Shown here in pieces: positions 12,601-20,802 of a DNA stretch of 64,000 nucleotides; position 1 is the stretch's first letter, and each line of letters opens with the position of its first letter. The notes beneath the pieces were generated by a model. That model saw nothing but the letters and a program-made list of their open reading frames with translations, did not search any database and had not been told where the DNA came from. The DNA is taken from assembly GCA_022605405.1 (NCBI GenBank), contig JABYQQ010000026.1:434001-498000 (forward strand), in the 5' to 3' direction. The DNA comes from Earliella scabrosa (Eukaryota > Basidiomycota > Agaricomycetes > Polyporales > Polyporaceae). The translations under genes and the position numbers were made by a program.

Positions 12601-15209
12601 CAGGATCTGCAGCTGCGCTCATTGGGGGTAGTACCTATCACTCAATGCTTGGTTTTAGCAAAGCTGACTCAACAGAAACATCTGCCAATGTAATGCAGGT
12701 ACGAAGTCGTCTAATGCATGTTGAGTATATATTTATGGATGAAGTCAGTATGTTAGACTGTAACAACATGTACAATATATGTGCCAAGATGTGTGCAGCA
12801 TTGAGAAATGATGGAGTTCCATTTGGTGGCATTAATATGATTTTTGCTGGAGACTTTGCACAATTGCCTCCCCCGCTTGGTGCCAAGCCGCTGTATTCTC
12901 ATGAGGTGGGAAGAGTTATTCATAAAACACATGACCATCGGACACAAAAGGCATCAATAGGAAAGGCGCTCTGGCATCAGTTCACTACTGTTGTCATACT
13001 TCGGGAGAATATGAGGCAGAAGTCGCAGACGCCAGAGGATGCCAAGCTACGAACTGCACTTGAGAACCTCAGATACCGTGCTTGCACAGATGCAGATATC
13101 AAGTTGCTTCAGTCAAGAGTGGCTGGTCGAGGAAAGCATCAGCCTAAGCTCAACACTCCACAATTCCGCAATGTATCCGTAATAACTACATGGAACTCTT
13201 ATCGGGACAAGATTAATGAGCTGGGATGTGCAAGATTCGCCAAAGAGAACAAGCAATCGCTGTCAACATTCTATTCTATTGACAGTCTTGCATCACAAAC
13301 AGACGACTCTGACCGGAGCAAAAAATCAAGGAAATCGAAAGTGAATCCGTCACGGACTAATAATGTAATCAATCCAATCTTGCAAGATACCTTATGGAAT
13401 TTGTCGCATGAACTTTCTGAGCACCATCCAGGAAAACTTGCCATATGTGTAGGACTTCCAGTAATGGTCAAGGTGAATGAGGCCACTGAATGTTGTGTAA
13501 CTAATGGGGCAGAGGGTACGGTTGTGGGCTGGACATCCCGACCAATTGAAGGAGACAAACAGGCTTTGGAGACGTTGTTTGTCAAGCTGACTGCAGCACC
13601 TACAACCATAAAGCTACCAGGGTTGCCAGAAAATGTGGTTCCTATATCACATCTGAGCAAAAAGGTACTATGCAAACTTCCAAATGGAGTTGAGTTACAG
13701 ATTGTGCGTGATCAAATACCTGTTGTGCCTAACTTTGCTATGACAGATTTTGCCTCACAAGGTCGTACACGACCATACAATGTATGTGATTTGCAAAACT
13801 GCAAAACACATCAGTCTGTCTATACTTGCCTGTCTCGTGGATCAACACTGGAGGGGACGATTATTGTCCAATCATTTGACACTAGCAAGTTCACAGGTGG
13901 TATTTCTGGATCATTGAGACAAGAGTTCAGAGAGCTTGAACTGTTGGATGAAATAACCAAAATGAGATACTTGGGTACCATATCCCCTAAAGTGCTGGGA
14001 ATCACTAGAAATGAACTTATCCATTCATTCAGAAAGTGGAAAGGAGAATCCTTCATTCCCAATGAGATGCATCAAGCATTACAGTGGACCAATGGAGATC
14101 CATTTCCCATAGATCCTCCAACAGACGATGCTCCATGGACCGTGATTAAAGAAAAAAATAAAACCCATGAATCAACAGAACAGTCTCAAGAATCCAAGCG
14201 TCCCAAGCGCAACATGATGGCATTTGTTCCAGCACAAGGTTCACAGGTTCTGCGAAATGTAAATAATGAGCAGCCTCGCACTGTAGAAAAACGCAAGCAG
14301 ATAGAAGACTCAGAAATAGCCCAATCTCGCAGAACTAGAAAGAGACAGAAAACCACAATCTCTCCAACTGGACACACTATGAGAGGATTTCCTTGGGATA
14401 GCGTAAATCACAGTTGTGCTTATGATAGTCTCCTGACCATACTGCTCTCAGTTTACTGCGACAACTACAATATGTGGAAGGCTGAAATGAGTCAGCAAAG
14501 CAGTATTTTGTCACAGTTAGGAAGACTGTTTGAAGCAGCAACTAAGCCAAGACCGAGCATGACATTGATTGAAGTGAGAGATTTCATACGTAACATGCTT
14601 GGAAGTAGAGATAGTTCAATTGGAATCAAAGGTAGCACACCAACAGATATATGCACTGTGGTACGTGCAATGCTTGCCACTGAACAACCATTGACTAGTC
14701 ATTATAATAAATGTCGGGCTTGTGACTATAATACTCAAGCCGTTGAACAGTGCAGAGTCGCTTGGATTTGTGATCAGTCATTCTGGAAAAATCACCCAGC
14801 AAAGCTAGGTATATATAAAGGAAAATCAATCTCAAAATGGATGCAAGCTCTAATGCTACAGAACGTTGAGGATCAATGTCCAACATGTCATCGGCATATG
14901 GTCAAAGTGGAGAACTACATAAATGCCCCTAATATATTTGCACTAATCATGACCACTACTGCAGTCATTGAAACAAGCATCATATTGCCTGGAACGGATC
15001 AAATGTATCGTCTAGCTGGCATTATTTACTACCATGACTGCCATTTTGTGTGCAGAGTTATAGACAAAAGTGGACAACTATGGTTCCATGATGGTGTTGA
15101 GAATGGTGATACAGCACTATACGAAGACAATATTGTCAATATTCCTATGAAAAAGCTTCAATGCAAGGGGAATTATGTCATGAGTATGCTACTATACACC
15201 AAAATGTAA
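9690..15209 (+). CDS. Helitron protein, main portion: HUH/Y2 Rep, Pif1-like helicase, USP-like protease
   Basis: The frame has 1,839 codons and is open throughout; its first codon here is TTG because the natural N-terminus lies upstream of the MITE. YMRNEIWSLVSYLGAPSWFI begins the Helitron_like_N Rep domain. The HUH motif is HLH at residues 162-164, and the two candidate catalytic tyrosines sit in YVADYITK (374 and 378). Pif1-like helicase motifs are GMAGTGKS (939-946, Walker A), DEVSM (from 1017, Walker B) and FAGDFAQLPP. The C-terminal 250 residues resemble a ubiquitin-specific protease: Cys box NHSCAYDS with Cys1576, zinc-type pairs CRAC and CPTC, and His box YYHDCHF around 1785. In rolling-circle transposition Rep nicks and joins DNA while the helicase unwinds it. 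The protease role is unknown. Use is AT-rich compared with neighbouring genes. Confidence 0.9.
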   Translation: MPLVIDSEVLSSIVERLKQGPVKPETEAEKACFKLLNDLDHVNYKVQGSITSKKYMRNEIWSLVSYLGAPSWFITFAPADVKHPLALYMADTEQTLVPKFRVPEERMNLIANNPVAGARFFKVMVDLFIKHVLGVGLNRRGLYGETSGYYGTVEQQGRLTLHLHMLLWIKHSLTPQEVRDRIMDPTSDFQKAMVEYLESAHQGEFLSGDMASVAAEIKKQESNPFRVPPTETLPEVPPVKCGHEPRSACKQCSDYAAWWTRYQKEVDEILYLSNVHRCVTRSKNGKVPKGAQKTGMQEVDNRGCTDPATGVCKARFPRETYTATQVDPESGALVMKKGEAWLNTFTPAVSYLLRCNHDVTSLLSGTAIKSVIAYVADYITKTPLKTHVMFQSIQKVFERNSQLLGQSKNNKGAARSIITKIVNALTAASEIGGPMASMYLLKHPDHYTNYEFRPCYWRGYVFEVMQAWDDSKNIAEQGKSTVVVTLNTDADGNEKSIVPLSPVLDYMYRPPELENVCVYDFVRLYHKRQIPKRRRAHVKPQKFHDVIYESDFENDYDVDEDVPTASQKKNVERRPQEAGNFARYGGGHPLAQEEEESDDELLLTSKSRAQYEEEEDAEPRQRKGPSYFLFHANHPQSKTHEVCLVNEEAALVPNFIGGSLPRKDAGSREEYCMTMLTLFKPWRSGKDLRPNVETMWNDVFANYQFTSRQEEIMRFFHIRYECNDARDDFASQRKQMTGSHKYPIHLDNDDMNEFDAQNVLFEYGATQENMTDEMVKGEDWKTKSRAEILRLGRNETAEMIMRSSGWLDQLQGNGSGNASTLPNQIHMPHAPEGGTSWKTLLEDKRQEILDARDAQAQAGTAKKKQTQLEVNDEINKVKLVDKKYFMHKDFDIKNPEAKALIENTVIKFTLNEAQERAFRIVAHHAVESCGEHLKMYLGGMAGTGKSQVIKALTYFFAERQESYRFMCMAPTGSAAALIGGSTYHSMLGFSKADSTETSANVMQVRSRLMHVEYIFMDEVSMLDCNNMYNICAKMCAALRNDGVPFGGINMIFAGDFAQLPPPLGAKPLYSHEVGRVIHKTHDHRTQKASIGKALWHQFTTVVILRENMRQKSQTPEDAKLRTALENLRYRACTDADIKLLQSRVAGRGKHQPKLNTPQFRNVSVITTWNSYRDKINELGCARFAKENKQSLSTFYSIDSLASQTDDSDRSKKSRKSKVNPSRTNNVINPILQDTLWNLSHELSEHHPGKLAICVGLPVMVKVNEATECCVTNGAEGTVVGWTSRPIEGDKQALETLFVKLTAAPTTIKLPGLPENVVPISHLSKKVLCKLPNGVELQIVRDQIPVVPNFAMTDFASQGRTRPYNVCDLQNCKTHQSVYTCLSRGSTLEGTIIVQSFDTSKFTGGISGSLRQEFRELELLDEITKMRYLGTISPKVLGITRNELIHSFRKWKGESFIPNEMHQALQWTNGDPFPIDPPTDDAPWTVIKEKNKTHESTEQSQESKRPKRNMMAFVPAQGSQVLRNVNNEQPRTVEKRKQIEDSEIAQSRRTRKRQKTTISPTGHTMRGFPWDSVNHSCAYDSLLTILLSVYCDNYNMWKAEMSQQSSILSQLGRLFEAATKPRPSMTLIEVRDFIRNMLGSRDSSIGIKGSTPTDICTVVRAMLATEQPLTSHYNKCRACDYNTQAVEQCRVAWICDQSFWKNHPAKLGIYKGKSISKWMQALMLQNVEDQCPTCHRHMVKVENYINAPNIFALIMTTTAVIETSIILPGTDQMYRLAGIIYYHDCHFVCRVIDKSGQLWFHDGVENGDTALYEDNIVNIPMKKLQCKGNYVMSMLLYTKM

Positions 15210-17040
15210 TACATATCGTTGCCATCCCCTCTCCTCATCAATCGTCCCTGCCAGCAATGGCCCACTTCAAACCAAGTTGAGCGTGACTGTGACTAGTATT
15301 TGAAGACGGTCAGCTGTATACGTCTGCTGAATAGTTGTGCAAATTCTGACCTGGGCGTTGTCATGTTCTATAAATGCGGAACTAACGACAATGATGACAG
15401 TGGAGGCGTTGGAATGAGGATGAGGAGCCTGGAGGAGGAACTTGGCTCGTCCGTCCCCACCCTTTTAGGTGATGAACGTGAGAGGAATCCAAGCGCGGCC
15501 TGGTCCGCCTACAGTGTGGACCCTAGCGCTATTACCGAGAGCTTCCCTTCCTTCGTGAAGGCTGGCGCGGCGCACAATACAATTCCCGTCGTACACGGGA
15601 GCTTTCTACAGCAGATAACAAGCGCGGTACCCATTGGAAACCGGGGAAACGTAGCGTGGGTGCACTGCTGAATGGACTCGGAATGCCTAACGCAGGAAGA
15701 GTCTTCAGCTCGAGGAAGAACACCCGCAGGCGTGCGTCCACATCGATGTGCTCGGTAGTAAGACGTCGACTCCAAGAAGGTGTGCAATGGCGATGGTCTC
15801 GTCCTCGGACTTGCTTGTCGTACAGCTCTTTCTGCGGACGGTGCAAGGGAAGATCTCGTCAAGGCCAAGGATAGACGACACGAGTGTATTCGCATGGTCC
15901 ACTGGCAGCATTCCATGCAATCGATAGAAGGTCATGTAGCGCCTGGATTATGATATGGAGAGCCTCCTGCAACGTCCACACACGCTGCATCCAGCCAGAC
16001 GTGGCGGTCGACAGCGCATTCGCCTTGAGGCGGTGGGCCGCGGCGGACCCCTGACGTTAACCAGTATCGAAGACATCCATGAATGGGTCTGCGCACCGGT
16101 ACGTCTTCAGCGCCATGAGACAGATACCTGCCTTGCGCAATTCTCGCACAGCCGGGACGCAGAGGGCGTCAACCCAAAACGCGCTGTGGGCCGCGCGTAA
16201 TAGTTCAGGAGATGACACGTTGGAAGTCCTGCTCGGTCGTGCTCCCGAGCCCGCCAGCCCAGAGGTGAGATAGCGATGGAGGGCCCGTCGTCTGCGCTCC
16301 GCACTGAAAGGGCGCCGTCGTAATTGAGCACGGTAGCAGAAGATCTACCCGACGAGAGCATATGGCATGATTGGCGACTAGTGGCCATGGGATGAGGAAG
16401 GGGCAGGATGCAGTGGTGGACCCGGCGCACGTCGGGCCAGGGGCGATATCTCGTAGAGTTCAAGTTATGAATGACACATCGAAAGCGGGGATGCCGCGTG
16501 TTCCCACGGGGAAGCTTCGGAAGAGGTGTCCTGGTATGAACTGAGGGACGGTATACGGGCACCGGTGTTCGCCCCGCAGCTTCCGGCCAGAATTGGCGTT
16601 CATGTTCGAGTCTTATCACCTTTGGAACATCATTCAGATCCGTGGTATCGGGCTTGACAACGTTTAGGCTGGCGTCACGATGAACGTGAAGCCCTATTGG
16701 GAGACTGATGAGACTGCTGAGTATGTCGTAAGAAAGTCCGATGTCTCTGTCCTGAGGCTGTCGGAGGTGCAGGGTGCGGCCAGGTACGCGCTGCGTGGTA
16801 TTGAGCCAGTCGGCGATCCACATGGCCAGTGCGAGTTGACTGAATCATAGCTTAAGCCAGAAGATGTGTCATTGCGCCTCAGCAGCCGCAGACAAGGAGT
16901 AAAGCCGAGCGTTGTCTCGACGGCTGCATAAAGGCAAGGAGTCGATTCAGGGCATGATGTCGATCGCAAGCAACGCGAATGTCTCTATATGTCGCGACAC
17001 AATTCGTTCCACGGACCGAGGTTCCTGCAGCGCAATCTGG
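15210..17040. other. low-information region with one possible degenerate minus-strand gene
   Basis: No gene is convincing here. On the minus strand, 16823-16107 reads a 238-codon frame beginning MWIADWLNTTQRVPGRTLHL, and 15935-15705 reads a 76-codon frame (MTFYRLHGMLPVDHANTLVS). They could be exons of one decayed gene, but splice sites do not join cleanly and the plus strand is similarly open in places (15300-15671). I treat it as degenerate sequence. Confidence 0.3.
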
Positions 17041-17041
17041 G

Positions 17042-17320
17042 TAACGTCACGGTATTGGAGTATCAAGCTGTGATACATGCGCGCGGAGGCATACCGTAAG
17101 GGACGACTACTGCGGCTCCCGACGCGACCGAGACGAGGAACGAGGGGAACCTTCTAGACGATACGATGACCGCCATCGGGAACGGGACAGGAGGCGCAGG
17201 GAGGATGACTCTGACCGGGATCGCGCGCGCGACCTTTACCGAGACGAGGAGAGAGGGTATGAGGGATACCAGCCCGGTACGCTCAGACGTTCACAATCCG
17301 GGGTTCACGGGCCTTCTTGA
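17042..17320 (+). CDS. arginine/aspartate-rich exon, partial, uncertain
   Basis: From the stop at about 17041 a plus-strand frame stays open to a TGA at 17318-17320. It encodes a strongly biased Arg/Asp/Glu-rich peptide (for example RRYDDRHRERDRRRREDD) of the type seen in RD or SR-like RNA-binding tails. No start codon lies in the open part, so it would be a terminal exon of a gene whose upstream exons I cannot define. It overlaps the end of the minus-strand frame at 17283 by 38 bp. It may simply be low-complexity sequence. Confidence 0.25.
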
Positions 17321-17690
17321 TGGCAGCCAGCACGTCTGGATGCTCCGAGATGTTGTTCAGGAAGCCGCTATCAGTCTCATCGCTGACCAGGCCCTGTAGT
17401 TTGCGAGGCGAAAGAACGGTCGGATGGGATACGACCCATGCTCTGGTGAGTAGTGGGTGAAGCGGGCGTAGACATGAAGGATGAAAACGACGTACAAGAT
17501 GAGCCGCTCCTGTGCCTCCGCCTCCGCCATCCGATCCAGCCGTCTCACCAGCCTGGCCCCACCCGCCCGAGCCCACAGCTCCGACCGCGGCCCCAATGCA
17601 GGTCCGTCGTCGCTATCGAGGTGCTCGAACGCAGAGCTGAAGAGCGAGAGGGCCTCCTGCTCTTTCTCCGGGACCTTATCGCGACGATGA
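17283..17690 (-). CDS. hypothetical two-exon C-terminal fragment
   Basis: The minus strand reads an open exon from about 17690 (EQEALSLFSSAFEHLDSDDG, then LVRRLDRMAEAEAQERLI). A 55-bp intron (17441-17495, donor GTACGT, acceptor CCAG) leads to a second exon ending LNNISEHPDVLAAIKKAREP...NV at the stop in 17283-17285. The protein composition is normal and the intron joins frames properly, which argues for a real gene. Upstream of 17690 the sequence runs into a 24-bp minisatellite and the 5' end cannot be traced. No family is recognised. It overlaps a plus-strand open frame tail-to-tail by 38 bp. Confidence 0.35.
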
Positions 17691-17736
17691 GACAGAGTTC
17701 AGGCGTATGCGCATAGTGCAGCACCTCGCGAAGACA

Positions 17737-17832
17737 CGGTTCCGCCTCTGCAATGCGACACGGTTCCGCCTCTGCGATGCGACACGGTTCCGCCTTTGCG
17801 ATGCGACACGGTCCCGCCTCTGCAATGCGACA
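17737..17832. repeat. minisatellite, four tandem copies of a 24-bp unit
   Basis: Four consecutive 24-bp units (17737, 17761, 17785 and 17809) each begin CGGTTCCGCC or CGGTCCCGCC and end ATGCGACA, differing at one or two positions. The unit length is a multiple of three, so every frame stays open through the array. Confidence 0.9.
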
Positions 17833-19995
17833 TGGATTCGAGTACTGCGAGTGCGAAGGTCAGACCACGCTGTCCTGCACGGCAGTGAGGATAGAGCAGC
17901 GAAAGGTGAGTCAGTGCAGCACTCACACGGTAGAACTGCGCTCGCGGCCAGTGGCACTTGTATAGGTACGCCGCGAGCCGCTGCTCGATCTGTTCCGGGG
18001 TCGTGTCTCGCGGCCTCAGGAGGCCCAGTTTGCGTCGCTAGTCCTCGGAACCGTCGCGAACTTGTGGGATGTGGGCCTGGAGGGTGTCGACGGCGCTACG
18101 CCGCCGCTCGAGGGCAAAGTACGTACTATGACTGCTCCCAACCCAACCGACAATAGAAGGGGAGGCATGACTATGATAGACCGCATGGAGACGACCGTAC
18201 AATGACCACATACGCAATCGTATGGGAGCTCTTGGAGCGAGCGGGATGGAGCGCTCTCTTGGACCTGTTGAGGTCATGGGAGTGCGTTCGCAGGGATCGG
18301 TATGGAGTGTTCGCTCGCCAATGAAGGCAGTTGGATGGATTCTATCGCCGCCCTAGTCAGTGAGGTCCTCTCTCGGAGACAGCGCTCACGCACCTGAAGA
18401 TCCCCGTCAGTCGCACTCGACTGAAGCTAACATTATCCTATCCCTGCCGCATCCAAGTCGTGCAGCGCGGCTTAACTCCGGCAGCTCATCTGGGGCTCAC
18501 GATAGGTGTATGGGTATGGAGGGCCTGGTCATACGGAGGAGGGACATGGTACAGTGCAGGAGGGCTAACAGTGGATAGAGGCGTACCAGTTGCCGAAACA
18601 ACTTCGGGCAGACGCGAGCGGACTATGCGTAGTGCACAGAGTCGGCCGCCCCCAAGAGAGGCGATCCGCGGTTGGTGGTCGACGGTCGTCCGGGCGAAGA
18701 CTAGAGTATTGGCCGCTGTCGTCTGCAGGAGCGATGACGAGGCCGGTGGAGACTAAGCCGGTATCGAGCTAGAGCAGAGAGCAGAGGCAGGCGCAGAGAG
18801 CAGGGCCCAGCGTAGGCCGTGGAGAAAGCTGCAATCGGTGTGCGTGGGCTGGGGGAGATTGCACACGGCGCGTTCAACGACGCAAGGCGCGCACTGGCGC
18901 GCAGAGTCGCACCGCACGTGCACGCATGTCACCGTGACCCAGTGACCCCAAGTTGAGTTGCTTGACGCCTCTTGTCTCCCCTAGGCAGACGATGGGACCT
19001 ACTGAGGGGGGATAGACGGTCCTTCGTTTCGTTCCGGAATCCGCACACACCTTGCAAGTTGCCGCACACACACTGGAAGTCCTTGTCAGGGCCTCTAGGG
19101 CCTCAAGACCTTTTATACAGCTTCTAAGAAGGATGCGTAGCGCTAATCCGTGCAGAATACTAGCACCATGCGGAAGCCTACGCCGCAGTGCGCCGCACAT
19201 CACGTGCGCCGCACCCCGGGAACTTCCCGCCGTACATCACGTGTCTCCTCCCGTCGTCTCGTTGTCCCCGCTTCCCACTCCTGTATTCTGTTCCGTCCAG
19301 TCGCGCCCTCGTTGACCATCGATGCATGACCGTTTGTGTTCAAGCTCAATCTCATGTTCTAGCCACTCGTAAGCCTCCCTTCCATGTCTCTGCAAACGCG
19401 CTTAAGCTACCACGCATATGTGCTCCCTTCAGGTGGCTGAAGACATACTGCTGCAGCGAAACCGATGGTTAACTGCACGTCTCACCTACCTTGCGTCATG
19501 ATTTCACATACCTCCACGTCTTTCGCGAAGTCTTAGCTCCTCCTGGAAGGCATTCATCCATTCAGCTATCGCTCCACGAATCAAAGTGACCCCTCCACCC
19601 TTGCCTGTTATATCTCCAGGCTTTTCTGTTATATCTCCCGGCTTTTCTGTGCAGGCCTTCACCCCTGCATGCAATCCCTTCAGCGTTTTCTCTAAACCTC
19701 TTGAGGCTTTCGTGAGTAGTGTTCACTGTTTTTTCTGAACGCACTGACGGTCCCCCTGTTTTCGTTCAGGGTTATATCTGTAGGCCATGCCGTCCCTCCC
19801 CTCTTCCGTGGTTTGCCTTCAGCCCTTCCTGGCGTTCCTTTGCTGGCTTTATCTCAACGCATGCGTCCTTGCCGCTTACCCGTTCAGCGTTTTCTTTGCA
19901 GGCATCCTACGCTCACCCCCTTCCCCGTTTCCCCTCCAGGCTTCCTCCGTCCCCTTGCGGCCTTTCTCTGAACGCGTCCGTCCGCGGCTAGCCCT
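17833..19995. other. no supported gene; pyrimidine-rich, CTGCAG-ending motifs towards the right end
   Basis: Open frames here are short, overlap on both strands and show no recognisable protein. From about 19600 the sequence becomes pyrimidine-rich, with scattered copies of a motif resembling an intron 3' end (TTTTCTGTGCAGG, TTTTCTTTGCAGG). These lead into the tandem array that starts near 19996. Confidence 0.4.
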
Positions 19996-20245
19996 TCAGG
20001 CTTTTCTCTGCAGTCGTCCAGGTGGTTCAAGCTTTTCTCTGCAGCCGTCTCTGCAGGGCGTTCATGCTTTTCTCTGCAGGTGTGGTTCAGCCTTTTCTCT
20101 GCAGCCGTCTCTGCAGGGCGTTCATGCTCTGCAGGGCGTTCATGCTTTTCGTCTCTGCAGGGCGTTCATGCTTTTCTCTGCAGGTGTGGTTCAGCCTTTT
20201 CTCTGCAGCCGTCTCTGCAGGGCGTTCATGCTTTTCTCTGCAGGT
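19996..20245. repeat. composite minisatellite built from a CTTTTCTCTGCAG motif
   Basis: A roughly 60-bp higher-order unit starts at 20022, 20082 and 20186. Each copy contains GTGGTTCA, CTTTTCTCTGCAG, CCGTCTCTGCAG and GGCGTTCATGC blocks. The middle copy is expanded by an internal duplication of the GGCGTTCATGC block. Each block ends in CTGCAG, so the array is dense in this site. All three plus-strand frames are open across parts of it, but I do not regard it as coding. Confidence 0.85.
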
Positions 20246-20802
20246 CAAGGTCCCTCATCTGCCAGCATCCCTGCATCCCTGTAGGCTTATTCCTGAACGC
20301 CTGCTGCACCTGCAAGTGTACGTCCCTCCTTGCGCGCGTTTGCTCTCCACGCATGCCTCCCCCTCACATCCCCTTGCGTTGTAGTACGCCGCCTGTCCTG
20401 TCCACAACAGACAGCCCTCGGTCGCTCTAGTAGACATCCCCGAGCCAATCAGCATACCATCCCCTTTGCTCGCACTAGACACGCGCATAAGTACTCGTCA
20501 TCTCCCATCGTCACAGTCCATGCGGCTGCCCGCGGTTCACCCTGATCCTTTATCCGGCCGCGGGCTGCCAGCCGTCGCGCAGTCGAGTCAGGGACATGGC
20601 CGCACATGATCGCGGGCTTGTCCTTCCTCAGCTCTGTCATCCCGTGGTGGGTGTGCTCATGCCGAGCACCCCATCAGCGCGGAATTTTCTACCTCTCTTA
20701 TCTTGTCCTACTCCGCAACCACCTCCATCTCTCAACCAGCCTTCTTCGAGCTCCCAGCAAGCACCGATCCACCGCCTGTCCTTCCCTTCGTTCTCCCCCA
20801 TT
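20246..20802. other. upstream region without a recognised gene
   Basis: This 557-bp stretch is pyrimidine-rich, especially 20680-20800 just before the ATG at 20803, which fits a basidiomycete promoter and 5' leader. A longer N-terminal extension of the following gene starting at 20596 is possible, but its composition is leader-like. Confidence 0.35.

Larger units (their letters stand above)
6929..15209 (+). mobile_element. Helitron coding region (RepHel with ubiquitin-protease-like tail), interrupted by a MITE
   Basis: Two consecutive plus-strand frames (6929-9457 and 9690-15209) together encode a fungal Helitron protein of roughly 2,700 residues. The parts in order are an N-terminal region with DUF6570-like cysteine pairs, an HUH/Y2 replication initiator, a Pif1-like helicase and a USP-like cysteine protease. 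The interval is visibly AT-richer than its neighbours. I could not fix the element's ends: no convincing 5'-TC start or hairpin-plus-CTRR 3' terminus was found, so the span given is only the coding part. Confidence 0.85.

Noticed and set aside
15290..15298. CTAG followed by T after the Helitron gene, a possible CTRR 3' terminus
   Set aside because: The upstream hairpin candidate (ACTT/AAGT) has only four base pairs and sits too loosely; the match is too weak to call the element end.
17737..17832. CRISPR-like array
   Set aside because: The units are directly adjacent with no spacers and the sequence is eukaryotic; it is a minisatellite.
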